Shown: one piece after another, positions 9,083 through 17,149 of the stretch
Numbering within the stretch: the stretch's first letter is position 1
Layout of the letters: each line of letters begins with the position of its first letter
Assembly (NCBI GenBank): GCA_964639225.1
Contig: CAZXCK010000012.1
Coordinates: 1-62,269, forward strand
Origin: CAZXCK01 sp964639225
Lineage (GTDB): Bacteria > Chloroflexota > Anaerolineae > Aggregatilineales > Phototrophicaceae
Length of the DNA: 62,269 nucleotides
Reading direction: 5' to 3'
The notes under the pieces: model-generated
Told to the model about the DNA's origin: nothing
The model's input: the letters and a program-made list of their open reading frames with translations, nothing else
Databases searched by the model: none
Translations under genes and position numbers: made by a program

Positions 9083-9823
9083 TCAGACCAGCGCCCGGCC
9101 ACCATCGACGAAGTACACGCTGCCGGTCACAAACTCGTTCCTGAGCAGAAACGCGGCCAGTTCGGCCACATCATCCGGTGAGCCGACTCGCTTCAGCAGC
9201 GACTTGTCCTCGGCCCACTGGCGTTTCTGCGGCGGGGCATCATCTGGCAGCAGTACCGTCCCCGGCGCGATGGCGTTAACGCGCACCGTCGGGGCCAGTT
9301 CTACCGCCAGCGATTTGGTCAGCGAGACCAGCCCGGCCTTGCTGGCGGCATGGTGGGCGTAGTCCGGCCACACCTGAAAAGCTGACAGGTCGGTGATGTT
9401 GATGATCGCACCGTGGCCCTGTTCCAGCATCGCCGGGGCGACGGCCTGCGCGCACAGGAACGGCCCCTTGAGGTTGACGGCCAGCGCCAGGTCCCAGTCG
9501 GCCTCCGTGATTTCCAGCAGGGGCGCGCGCAGCCACACCGAAGCGTTGTTAATCAGCGCGTCGATGCGCCCGAACGTCGCCAGCGTGGTCTGGGCCATGT
9601 CCTGAATCTGCGCGGCGTCGCGCATCTCGACCGGCAGAGCCAGTGCTTTTGCGCCGCAGGCGTCAAACGCGCTCTGTGCTTCCTGCCAGGGTTCGCCGGG
9701 CAGATAGGTGAAAGCGATATGCGCGCCCTGTTCGGCGAGATGGTGGGCGATATGACGGCCCACGCGCCGCGCCGCCCCGGTGATGAGAATGACTGCTCCG
9801 TTTAGCTCCATGTCATGTGCCAT
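9083..9823 (-). CDS. SDR oxidoreductase, pteridine-reductase (PTR1/FolM)-like, catalytic Tyr replaced by His
   Basis: The 246-residue protein has TGAARRVG (residues 15-22), the pteridine-reductase variant of the SDR cofactor loop. It also has NNAS, Asp145 in NITD at the PTR1 aspartate position, and HAASK (His158, Lys162) where YxxxK is expected. It is clearly related to the product of 1888-2637: both share NxAS, APxMLE, NAIAPG/NAVAPG and the same Tyr-to-His change. The start is taken at 9823, although an internal Met lies at 9811 and neither has a strong ribosome site. It follows the E2 gene by 8 bases. A role in pterin or folate chemistry fits the neighbouring methyltransferases but is inferred. 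Confidence 0.87.
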   Translation of the reverse strand: MAHDMELNGAVILITGAARRVGRHIAHHLAEQGAHIAFTYLPGEPWQEAQSAFDACGAKALALPVEMRDAAQIQDMAQTTLATFGRIDALINNASVWLRAPLLEITEADWDLALAVNLKGPFLCAQAVAPAMLEQGHGAIINITDLSAFQVWPDYAHHAASKAGLVSLTKSLAVELAPTVRVNAIAPGTVLLPDDAPPQKRQWAEDKSLLKRVGSPDDVAELAAFLLRNEFVTGSVYFVDGGRALV

Positions 9824-9831
9824 TCAGTTCG

Positions 9832-11133
9832 TTAACGGATAAACAGCGCCAGCGGCTGCTCGATGAGCTGGCGCACGCGCGCCAGGAAGCGCGCCGCTGG
9901 TGCGCCGTCCACCAGCCGATGATCGAACGACAGACTCAGCGCCATCATATCGCGCAGGACGATCTGTCCATCGATGCCCACCGGCCTGGCGACAATGCGC
10001 CCCACACCCAGGATGGCGCACTCCGGCGGGTTGATGATGGGCGTGAAAGCGTCAATGCCGTACATACCCAGATTCGTGATCGAGAACGTGCCGCCGGTCA
10101 GATCGTCGGGTTGGCTGCGCCCGGACTGTGCGCGTTCGGCCATCGCTCGCAGTGACTGGTTGATCTCGCTCAGGGTGGCGCGGTCGGCGTCGTGGATGAC
10201 CGGCACCAGCAGGCCGCGCTCGGTATCGACAGCCACACCGATATTGATCTGAGGCTGCTGCTCGATGCCGGTCTCGGTGAGTTGTACGTTCATGTAACGG
10301 AACTCGCTCAGGGCACGTGCGACTACCAGCACCAGCAGCGCGTCGTAGGCGATTTTCTCGCCAAGTTCGGCACCCGCCTGCTGCCGCACTGCCACCAGTT
10401 GGGTGGCGTCGGCTTCGCTGGTGAGCGTCACCTGCGGACGCTCGCGCCAGCCTTGCGCCAGCCGTTCAGCGATGATCCCGCGCAGCCCGGTCAGGCCGGA
10501 GGGCGTCGGTGACCCGGTAGAAACGGACTGAGTCGCGTGCTCCAGGTCGGCGCGCATGACGCGCCCCTGTGGGCCACTGCCCCGCACCTGCGCCAGATCG
10601 ATACCTTTCTGATCGGCGACGCGCCTCGCCAGCGGGCTGACTTTGACGGCGTGCCCAGGCGCTGCGCTGGCAGCGACGTCGGCGCTGACGATCATTCCAC
10701 GCGGACCACTTCCCCTTACGCCGCGCAGTGACAATCCGCGCTCACGAGCCAGCGCGCGTGCTTTAGGTGAAGCGCGCACGTCGCCATTGCCTGGCAGCGG
10801 AGTGGCGACAGTCGGCGTAATTGCTCTCGCCCGATCACCCGCAGCGGCTTGTGGCTGTGCGGGCGGCGCTGGGCTGTCGGCGTCGCTCCCGCCGATCTCG
10901 GCGACCGGTGTCTGCACGGCTACGGTCTGCCCCACCGGGACCAGAATGGTCAGCCTGCCGCTGGTGGGCGCTTCCAATTCCAGCGTGACCTTGTCGCTCT
11001 CGAACGTGAATAGATTTTCGCCTTTTTCGACGAATTCGCCGTTGGCCTTGTGCCACTCGATGATGGTCGCCTCGGTCATGGTCAGGCCTAGCCGGGGCAT
11101 GACGACGATCTGACGTGATTGTGAGTCGGTCAT
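9832..11133 (-). CDS. 2-oxoacid dehydrogenase E2 (dihydrolipoamide acyltransferase) with two peripheral-subunit-binding domains
   Basis: The 433-residue chain is modular. An N-terminal lipoyl domain carries the lipoylated lysine in ESDKV (Lys48). A proline/alanine-rich linker follows, then two tandem peripheral-subunit-binding domains, each with the SPxAR...GSGP-x-G pattern at about 120-155 and 165-200. The C-terminal acyltransferase core has the catalytic DHRLVDG motif near residue 405. It transfers the acyl group from E1 to CoA. E1 alpha and beta are encoded a few genes upstream in the same operon; E3 (lipoamide dehydrogenase) is not encoded in the window. A good ribosome site (AAGGTG) precedes the ATG. 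Confidence 0.93.
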   Translation of the reverse strand: MTDSQSRQIVVMPRLGLTMTEATIIEWHKANGEFVEKGENLFTFESDKVTLELEAPTSGRLTILVPVGQTVAVQTPVAEIGGSDADSPAPPAQPQAAAGDRARAITPTVATPLPGNGDVRASPKARALARERGLSLRGVRGSGPRGMIVSADVAASAAPGHAVKVSPLARRVADQKGIDLAQVRGSGPQGRVMRADLEHATQSVSTGSPTPSGLTGLRGIIAERLAQGWRERPQVTLTSEADATQLVAVRQQAGAELGEKIAYDALLVLVVARALSEFRYMNVQLTETGIEQQPQINIGVAVDTERGLLVPVIHDADRATLSEINQSLRAMAERAQSGRSQPDDLTGGTFSITNLGMYGIDAFTPIINPPECAILGVGRIVARPVGIDGQIVLRDMMALSLSFDHRLVDGAPAARFLARVRQLIEQPLALFIR

Positions 11134-11145
11134 GAAAACACCTTG

Positions 11146-12012
11146 TTATGTGCCTGATTTTGGTTTGTGGCGGGCGCGATAGTGTTCGATATAGCGCATG
11201 CCAAAGGGATCGCTGTTAGTCAGGAAATCAATCGCCCGCACCGACTCGATCAAGCCCTCGGTGGCGGGGTCCACCAGGGCGGCGTTGAGTCCCCAGGGAA
11301 TCGCCGCGATGAGATAAGCGAGGTCGATGCGTGTCGGCAGAGGCATACCAAAACCAGCGTTGCCGATACCCAGCATGGTCGCCAGCCCCATCTGGCTGAC
11401 AGCGCGCGTGGTTTCCAGCGTGACACGCATCGAATCCGGTTCGGCGGAGCTTGCCAGGCAGATGGTATCCACCACGATATCATCACGCGGGATGCCGTGA
11501 CGCTCGGCAGCCGCCAGGAAGATTTCGAGTTCCTCTATACGGGCAGCGACGGTGCGCGGCAAGCCATGTTTGTGGCCGATTGGCATGGCGACGACCGCCG
11601 CGCCGTATGCTCTGGCGATGGGCAGCAGTGTCTCGATAGAGTCCGTCTCGGCGGTGACGGAGTTGATGAGCGCCTTGTACGGTTGCAGGGCTTCCAGCGC
11701 CGCCGCCAGCGCTTCCGGGTGGCGCGAGTCCAGCGCGATAGGACAGCCGATGGCGTTGTGGATGGCGACAGCGATGCGCGGCAGCAGATCGACTTCATCC
11801 AGGTCGTCGTGATTGACGAGAATATCGACCATATCGACCCCGACTGCCTGGCCCCGGCGCGCCAGTTCCAGCAGCCGATCGATGCGGCCCGCTTTCAACT
11901 CGGCCAGCACGTCGGCGCTCTGGTCCATGACGCGCAGTTGATCGTTAATCAGTACCGTCGGCTGGCCGTGTCCGATGTGCAGGTCGCCGATGCGCGACGT
12001 CAGCTTAACCAT
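11146..12012 (-). CDS. AcsE/MtgA-like pterin-binding methyltransferase (methyltetrahydrofolate:corrinoid type)
   Basis: I chose the ATG at 12012, which gives 288 residues and overlaps the preceding stop by 8 bases. The longer open frame upstream is a shadow of that gene. The product is a pterin-binding TIM barrel: PIALDSRHPEAL, LINSVTAE, the MPIGHKHG loop, VVDTICL and the GIGNAGFGMPLPTR segment, equivalent to the GLSNVS-type loop of AcsE and MtgA. Such enzymes move a methyl group between a corrinoid protein and tetrahydrofolate. With the URO-D-like gene at 6562 it could form an MT I/MT II pair. The corrinoid carrier is not seen nearby. Confidence 0.83.
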   Translation of the reverse strand: MVKLTSRIGDLHIGHGQPTVLINDQLRVMDQSADVLAELKAGRIDRLLELARRGQAVGVDMVDILVNHDDLDEVDLLPRIAVAIHNAIGCPIALDSRHPEALAAALEALQPYKALINSVTAETDSIETLLPIARAYGAAVVAMPIGHKHGLPRTVAARIEELEIFLAAAERHGIPRDDIVVDTICLASSAEPDSMRVTLETTRAVSQMGLATMLGIGNAGFGMPLPTRIDLAYLIAAIPWGLNAALVDPATEGLIESVRAIDFLTNSDPFGMRYIEHYRARHKPKSGT

Positions 12013-12808
12013 GCGCGAAAATCTCCCGGACATGACGCAGCGCCGCCGCTTCATCGGTTGATGGGTAGAACTCCATCCCGATGAGGCCGTCGAATCGCAG
12101 TTCGCGCAGCTTGCGGGCGATGTTATGAAAGTTGATCTCGCCGGTGCCCGGTTCCTGGCGCGTGGGCACATCACCGATATGAACAGTCGGATACAGGCCG
12201 TGATAGGCTTCCAGTCCGTAGATCAGGTTTCCGGCTGTGCGCTGCTGGTGGTAGCAGTCGAACGCCAGCTTAAGCTGCGGGTGATTCAGCCGCCGCACCA
12301 CGTCCGCCGCCTGATCGTGCGTATGGATGAACACCCCGCCCTGAATATGAAACGTATTGAGCGCCTCGAACCACAGCACGACGTTGGTCTTTTCGACCAG
12401 CTCCAGCACTTTGCCCAGGCCATCGACCAGGTTGGCATACATCTGGCCAGGTGTATAGTCGCGGGTCAGGGGCGCGATCCACTCTGCGCCACCGGGCCGC
12501 AGATCGACCTGGTTGGAGAAGACAAACAGGTGCGGGATGTCGAATCGTCGTGCCATCTCAAGCGATTCGGCCCAGGCTTCCAGGCATCGCCCATGATCGC
12601 CGGCATCCACCAGATTCCCCGGCTGCGGGTCGAATGTCGAGTTGATGATGCAATTATGCCGCTGGCATTCGGCATAGATGTCGGCCATGGGCCGTTCGCG
12701 CCACAGCCACACGTCCAACCGGCGCACGTCGAGTGCGGCGAAGCGTTCGACCCGCTCGACAATCGGCAGGTCGCGGAACCAGAAGTCCAGATACCCGGTA
12801 AACTCCAT
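12005..12808 (-). CDS. Sugar-phosphate isomerase/epimerase family TIM barrel (hydroxypyruvate isomerase-like)
   Basis: The 267-residue protein is an AP-endonuclease-2/xylose-isomerase-like barrel. Its metal-ligand segments match hydroxypyruvate isomerase relatives: WFEALN with the first glutamate, FDCYHQQ, HIGDVPTRQEPGTGEIN and the final GMEFYP glutamate. Family members isomerise or epimerise small hydroxy-carbonyl compounds or sugars with a divalent metal. The ATG follows GAGGATGC, 14 bases after the upstream SDR stop. Its role beside 2-hydroxyacid dehydrogenase and SDR genes would fit handling of a short hydroxy-oxo acid released from the island substrate, but this is inference. Confidence 0.85.
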   Translation of the reverse strand: MEFTGYLDFWFRDLPIVERVERFAALDVRRLDVWLWRERPMADIYAECQRHNCIINSTFDPQPGNLVDAGDHGRCLEAWAESLEMARRFDIPHLFVFSNQVDLRPGGAEWIAPLTRDYTPGQMYANLVDGLGKVLELVEKTNVVLWFEALNTFHIQGGVFIHTHDQAADVVRRLNHPQLKLAFDCYHQQRTAGNLIYGLEAYHGLYPTVHIGDVPTRQEPGTGEINFHNIARKLRELRFDGLIGMEFYPSTDEAAALRHVREIFAHG

Positions 12809-12822
12809 CGTGCATCCTCGCT

Positions 12823-13590
12823 TTATGACATCAGCAGCCCACCGTCGATCTCAATCGACTGGCCGTTGATGTAACGCGCCTCGTCCGATGTCAGGAACGC
12901 TGTCAGTGCCGCTACTTCTTCCATGCTGCACAGGCGTTTCATGGGATTTTGTTCGGCCATATCCTTAAGAAAAGTACCTGGCTGCCAGCCTTCTTCGGCG
13001 CATACCTGCGCATCGACTGCCCGCAGCATGTCGGTGTCGGCGTGGCCCAGGCAGACGGCGTTGCAGTTGACGTTGTAAGCGCCCAGCTCCTGCGCGATGG
13101 AGCGCATGAGTCCCAGCGCGCCGCTCTTGGCGGCGGAATAAGCGGCGGTCGCCGGCCAAGACGTTTTACCCGCCATCGACGACTGGATGACGATGCTGCC
13201 GCCGCGCTGTCCCATCATTACCGGGGCGACCCCCCGGCAGGCCAGCATGACACCGGTCAGGTCGATGTCGATGACAAGCTGCCAATCCTTGAGCTGGAGT
13301 TCGGTCAGCGGCGCAGCGCGGTAGATACCCGCGTTGGCCACCAGCACATCGACGCGCCCCCAGCGGTCCAGCACCGCCGCGATGGCATCTGATACACTGC
13401 GCTCGTCGGCGACGTCGCAGCGCGCCGCCATGCCGCCGAGTTCACGGGCGGTGGCTTCGGCGGCATCCAGATTGATGTCGAGTATGGCGATGCGCGCCCC
13501 TTCGCTGGCGAATCGGTCGGCGCAGGCGCGACCGATGCCCTGTGCCCCGCCGGTGATGACGACGACACGATTATCAAAGCGCCGCATCAT
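12823..13590 (-). CDS. SDR family oxidoreductase (classical)
   Basis: This is a 255-residue classical SDR with TGGAQGIG near residue 13, NAGIYR, an intact YSAAK catalytic pair and a C-terminal SIEIDGG. It should oxidise or reduce an alcohol/carbonyl substrate with NAD(P). The ATG at 13590 overlaps the E1 beta stop (ATGA), with GAGGCG as ribosome site; a second Met lies one codon further on. It follows the E1 genes in the operon, so it may prepare or process the 2-oxo acid used by them. It is a normal SDR, unlike the two His-variant SDRs in this island. Confidence 0.9.
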   Translation of the reverse strand: MMRRFDNRVVVITGGAQGIGRACADRFASEGARIAILDINLDAAEATARELGGMAARCDVADERSVSDAIAAVLDRWGRVDVLVANAGIYRAAPLTELQLKDWQLVIDIDLTGVMLACRGVAPVMMGQRGGSIVIQSSMAGKTSWPATAAYSAAKSGALGLMRSIAQELGAYNVNCNAVCLGHADTDMLRAVDAQVCAEEGWQPGTFLKDMAEQNPMKRLCSMEEVAALTAFLTSDEARYINGQSIEIDGGLLMS

Positions 13591-14570
13591 GATTCGCCTC
13601 GCACAAAACGGACTGCCGCGATGATGTCCTCGGTGTTGGGCAGCACGTAGTTTTCAAGCATTGGATTGTAGGGCAGGGGCACGTTTCTAGCGCCCACGCG
13701 CATAATCGGCCCGTCGAGATATTCGACCGCTTCTTCTGCCAGCATGGCGGCGATCTCCGCGCCCGGCCCGGCCCGTTTGTGCGCCTCGTGAGCGATGACC
13801 ACACGCCCGGTTTTGGCGACGGACTCGATGAGGGTGGCTTTGTCCAGCGGAATCAGCGTGCGCGGGTCAACAACCTCGACACTGACACCTGCCTCGGCTA
13901 GTTTCTCAGCGGCCTGCATTGCTTTGTCCACCATCGAGCCGATGGCGATCACGGTGGCGTCGGTCCCTCGGCGGCGCACGGAAGCCTGACCAAAGGGCAC
14001 GCAGAAGTCGGCGTCGTCGGGGACGAGGCCGGTCCTGGCATAGAGCATCTTGTGTTCGAACATCAGCACCGGGTCCTCGCCACGAATGGCGCTCTTGAGC
14101 AGTCCCTTGGCGTCTGCGGGGGTAGCCGGCACGACGATCTTGATACCGGGAATATTCATAAACCAGGACTCGGCGCTCTGCGAGTGCTGGGCCGCCGCCG
14201 AACCGGGCGCGCCGCTGGTGGCGCGGATGGTCAGCGGGACGTTGGCCTTGCCGCCGCTCATGTAGCGGGCTTTGGCCACCTGATTCACTAGTTGATCGCC
14301 AGCGCACATCAGGAAGTCGGCGAACATGATCTCCACCACCGGACGCATACCCATCATGGCCGCGCCCAATCCAGCGCCGATGATGCCAATCTCGCTGATG
14401 GGCGTGTCCAGCACACGCTCCGGGCCAAACTCGTCGAACATGCCCGCCGAGACGCCCCACACACCACCGAACGCGCCCACGTCCTCGCCCATGAGGAACA
14501 CCGCCGGGTCGCGGCGCATTTCCTCACTCAGTGCTTCGCGGACGGCTTCAGAGTACGAAATCTCGCGCAT
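13587..14570 (-). CDS. 2-oxoacid dehydrogenase E1 beta subunit (pyruvate/acetoin dehydrogenase type)
   Basis: The product is a transketolase-like E1 beta of about 327 residues. It starts MREISYSEA, contains MGEDVG and TPISEIG near the N-terminus, EIMFADF, the SGAPGSAAAQHSQS loop, and a C-terminal domain with VEVVDPRTL. It pairs with the alpha subunit encoded upstream to form the thiamine-diphosphate active site that decarboxylates a 2-oxo acid or acetoin. I favour the ATG at 14570, preceded by GGAG; an alternative at 14582 shares the A of the E1 alpha stop (TGATG). Its stop overlaps the next SDR start by 4 bases. Confidence 0.93.
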   Translation of the reverse strand: MREISYSEAVREALSEEMRRDPAVFLMGEDVGAFGGVWGVSAGMFDEFGPERVLDTPISEIGIIGAGLGAAMMGMRPVVEIMFADFLMCAGDQLVNQVAKARYMSGGKANVPLTIRATSGAPGSAAAQHSQSAESWFMNIPGIKIVVPATPADAKGLLKSAIRGEDPVLMFEHKMLYARTGLVPDDADFCVPFGQASVRRRGTDATVIAIGSMVDKAMQAAEKLAEAGVSVEVVDPRTLIPLDKATLIESVAKTGRVVIAHEAHKRAGPGAEIAAMLAEEAVEYLDGPIMRVGARNVPLPYNPMLENYVLPNTEDIIAAVRFVRGES

Positions 14571-14581
14571 TGTCGTCTCCA

Positions 14582-15601
14582 TCAGAACACCAGCCCATCG
14601 TGTGTGTCACCATAGACACCTTCCAGGGCGACTGGCGGATCAGGTTGTTCGCTGGCCGCCGCGAAGGCGACCGCCTCATCAAGCTGGGTGATGACATCGC
14701 CGGTGATGGTCTCCAGTTCGCCATCGTCGAACAGCCCGGCATCGACCAGCCGCCGCTTAAACGCTGGGATCGGGTCGCGCTGTTTCCAGGCGTCCATTTC
14801 GTCGCGTGTTCGGTAAATCATCGGGTCGCCTTCGTAGTGGCCGCGATAGCGATAAGTCTTGCCCTCGATGAACGTCGGCCCTTCGCCGTTACGTGCGCGC
14901 TGCGCTGCTTCGCGGGTGGCTTCGTAGACGGCTATCACGTCATTCCCGTCTACGATGACGCCGGGGAAACCGTAGCCCTCAGCGCGGATCGCCAGGTCGG
15001 CGACCGGCGCCTGCATGTGCTGCGGCGTGCCTTCGCCATAGAGATTGTTCTCGCACAGGAAAATCACGGGCAGCTTCCACAGTCCGGCCATGTTGGCCGC
15101 CTCGTGGAACGCGCCCTCGTTGACCGCGCCATCACCGAAGAAAGCCACCGCCACGCGCGGCTGCTTGCGCATCTTAAACGAAAGTCCGGCCCCCACTGCG
15201 ATGGGGATACCCCCGGCGACGATGCCATTCGCGCCCAGGATGCCCAGGTCGAAGTCGCTCATGTGCAGCGAGCCGCCTTTGCCGATGTTGTAGCCGGTGC
15301 TGCGAGCGGCCAGTTCGGCCATCATGTAGCTGGGGTCGCCGCCCTTGCCGATCAGGTGTCCGTGCCCCCGGTGCGTGCTGGTGATGACGTCATCCGGTTC
15401 CAGCGCCAGGCACGCGCCGACAGCGGTCGCTTCCTGCCCCACGCAGGAATGGATGAAGCCCGGAATCAGGCCGCTGCGCCTTTCTTCGATGGCGCGCAGT
15501 TCAAACTCGCGCACCAGCGTCATGCGGCGGAACAACTCCGCCAGCAGATCACGCGGGTAGGCGTTCAGGTCAATGCTGGTTGTGTCCATATGCTGTGCCA
15601 T
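14582..15601 (-). CDS. 2-oxoacid dehydrogenase E1 alpha subunit (pyruvate/acetoin dehydrogenase type)
   Basis: The 339-residue product has the hallmarks of E1 alpha: CVGQEA, STHRGHGH, GKGGSLHM, and the thiamine-diphosphate/Mg motif from GDGAVNEG to ENN, followed by YRYRGHYEGDP. It forms the alpha2beta2 E1 with the adjacent beta subunit. The HMSD and GHYEGD segments are common in acetoin and PDH-like E1 alpha proteins; pyruvate, acetoin or another 2-oxo acid are all possible. The ATG follows GAGGGGAATC, 11 bases after the aldehyde dehydrogenase stop. Together with the E2 gene at 9832 it gives a complex lacking only E3. Confidence 0.94.
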   Translation of the reverse strand: MAQHMDTTSIDLNAYPRDLLAELFRRMTLVREFELRAIEERRSGLIPGFIHSCVGQEATAVGACLALEPDDVITSTHRGHGHLIGKGGDPSYMMAELAARSTGYNIGKGGSLHMSDFDLGILGANGIVAGGIPIAVGAGLSFKMRKQPRVAVAFFGDGAVNEGAFHEAANMAGLWKLPVIFLCENNLYGEGTPQHMQAPVADLAIRAEGYGFPGVIVDGNDVIAVYEATREAAQRARNGEGPTFIEGKTYRYRGHYEGDPMIYRTRDEMDAWKQRDPIPAFKRRLVDAGLFDDGELETITGDVITQLDEAVAFAAASEQPDPPVALEGVYGDTHDGLVF

Positions 15602-15612
15602 GATTCCCCTCG

Positions 15613-17109
15613 CTAATCCAGCGATATCCAGACGGCCTTCACTTCGCTGAAGGCGTCGATGGCGTATTTGCTGTTGTCTCGTCCGTAACCGCTCTGCTTA
15701 AAACCACCGAAGGGCGTGCCAGAGTCGAACAGGTTATAGGTGTTGACCCACACCACACCAGCTTTGATGGCTGCTGCCAGCCGGTGCGCGCGCGCGACGT
15801 CGCGCGTCCATACGCCTGCCGCCAGCCCGTAGACGCTGTCGTTGGCACGGGCGATGAGTTCTTCTTCAGTGTCGAAGGGATAGACCGGCAGCACCGGCCC
15901 GAAGATTTCTTCGTGTGTCACCGGATGATCGTCCGGCACACCGGTCATAATGGTCGGCGGCAGATAGTAACCGCCGTCTGGCAGGTCGCCACCGGTCAGG
16001 CGCTCGCCGCCGCACAGCATCTGCGCGCCGGATTCGCGGGCCGCCTGGACGTAGCCCATGATGATGTCGAACTGAGCGCGGTCGATGACCGGGCCGAACT
16101 CGGTTTCCGGGTCCAGGGCAGGGCCGGTGTGCGCTTTCTGCGCCAGCGCCAGCAGACCGTCCAGCACCTGCTCGAAAACAGGCCGCTGCACGTACAGCCG
16201 GGAACCGGCAACGCAGCTCTGGCCGGTGTTGCCGAACGCGGCCATAAACGCGCCGGGTATAGCTGCGTCCAGGTCGGCATCGGCGAAGATGGTGTTAGGA
16301 GCTTTGCTGCCCAGTTCCAGCGCCAGCCGCTTGATGTTCACCGCAGAATTTCGAATGATGCTCTGGCCGACCTCGGTTGAGCCGGTGATGGCGACTTTGT
16401 CTACCTGCGGGTGAGACGACAGCGCCTCGCCGATGATTGCGCCGGAGCCAGTCACCACGTTGAACGCACCAGCAGGCAGACCAGCTTCCAGTGCCAGTTC
16501 GCCCAGTCGAACCGCCGCCAGCGTGGCCTGCTTGGCCGGTTTGAGGATAACGGCGTTGCCACACGCCAGGGCGGGCGCGCTCTTCTGCATGGCGTGGATC
16601 AGTGGATAATTCCAGGGGATAATAATGGCTACCACGCCCACTGGCTCGCGCCGCGTGTACACGAATTTGCCGGGGATAGACACCGGATGCGTCTCGCCTT
16701 CGATTTTGCTGGGCCAGCCCGCGAAGTGATAGACCTCGTCGGCGGCAACGAAGGCGTCAATGTGTTGGGTGTGGTGGATAGGCTTGCCGTTTTCCAGCGA
16801 CTCAAGCTGTGCCAGTTGGTCGTTATTAGCTTCGATAAGTTCTGCCCAGCGTCGCAGCAGCCGTTCGCGCTGGGCCGGGACCATCGTCGCCCATTCGCCG
16901 GTTAGGGCGTTCCGCGCTGCCTGTACCGCCAGATCAACATCGTCCGCGCTGCCGGCATAGACGTCACACAGCGCCGCGCCATCCGATGGGTTATAGGCGG
17001 TAAACGTCTGCCCGGACTGCGATGCGACAAGCTGGCCACCAATGACCATCTTCTTAGGTGAGTTGCTCAGAAAGGTTTGTGTATCCGGATGTAATGCCTG
17101 AAGTGCCAT
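15613..17109 (-). CDS. NAD(P)-dependent aldehyde dehydrogenase family protein
   Basis: I chose the ATG at 17109, preceded by GAGGATC, giving 498 residues, the usual ALDH size. The protein shows PWNYPL in the cofactor domain, the ITGSTEVG loop, LELGSKAPN with the general-base glutamate, and FGNTGQSCVAG with the catalytic cysteine. Near the C-terminus are the EEIFGPVLPV segment and PFGGFKQSGYGRD. It oxidises an aldehyde to the acid. It resembles betaine-aldehyde/phenylacetaldehyde-type ALDHs, but the substrate is not determined. It lies between an amidohydrolase and the E1 genes, so it may act on an aldehyde released after deamination. Confidence 0.95.
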   Translation of the reverse strand: MALQALHPDTQTFLSNSPKKMVIGGQLVASQSGQTFTAYNPSDGAALCDVYAGSADDVDLAVQAARNALTGEWATMVPAQRERLLRRWAELIEANNDQLAQLESLENGKPIHHTQHIDAFVAADEVYHFAGWPSKIEGETHPVSIPGKFVYTRREPVGVVAIIIPWNYPLIHAMQKSAPALACGNAVILKPAKQATLAAVRLGELALEAGLPAGAFNVVTGSGAIIGEALSSHPQVDKVAITGSTEVGQSIIRNSAVNIKRLALELGSKAPNTIFADADLDAAIPGAFMAAFGNTGQSCVAGSRLYVQRPVFEQVLDGLLALAQKAHTGPALDPETEFGPVIDRAQFDIIMGYVQAARESGAQMLCGGERLTGGDLPDGGYYLPPTIMTGVPDDHPVTHEEIFGPVLPVYPFDTEEELIARANDSVYGLAAGVWTRDVARAHRLAAAIKAGVVWVNTYNLFDSGTPFGGFKQSGYGRDNSKYAIDAFSEVKAVWISLD

Positions 17110-17149
17110 ATGATCCTCAATATCTTTTGCGTTCGTAATACTTTCGAGA

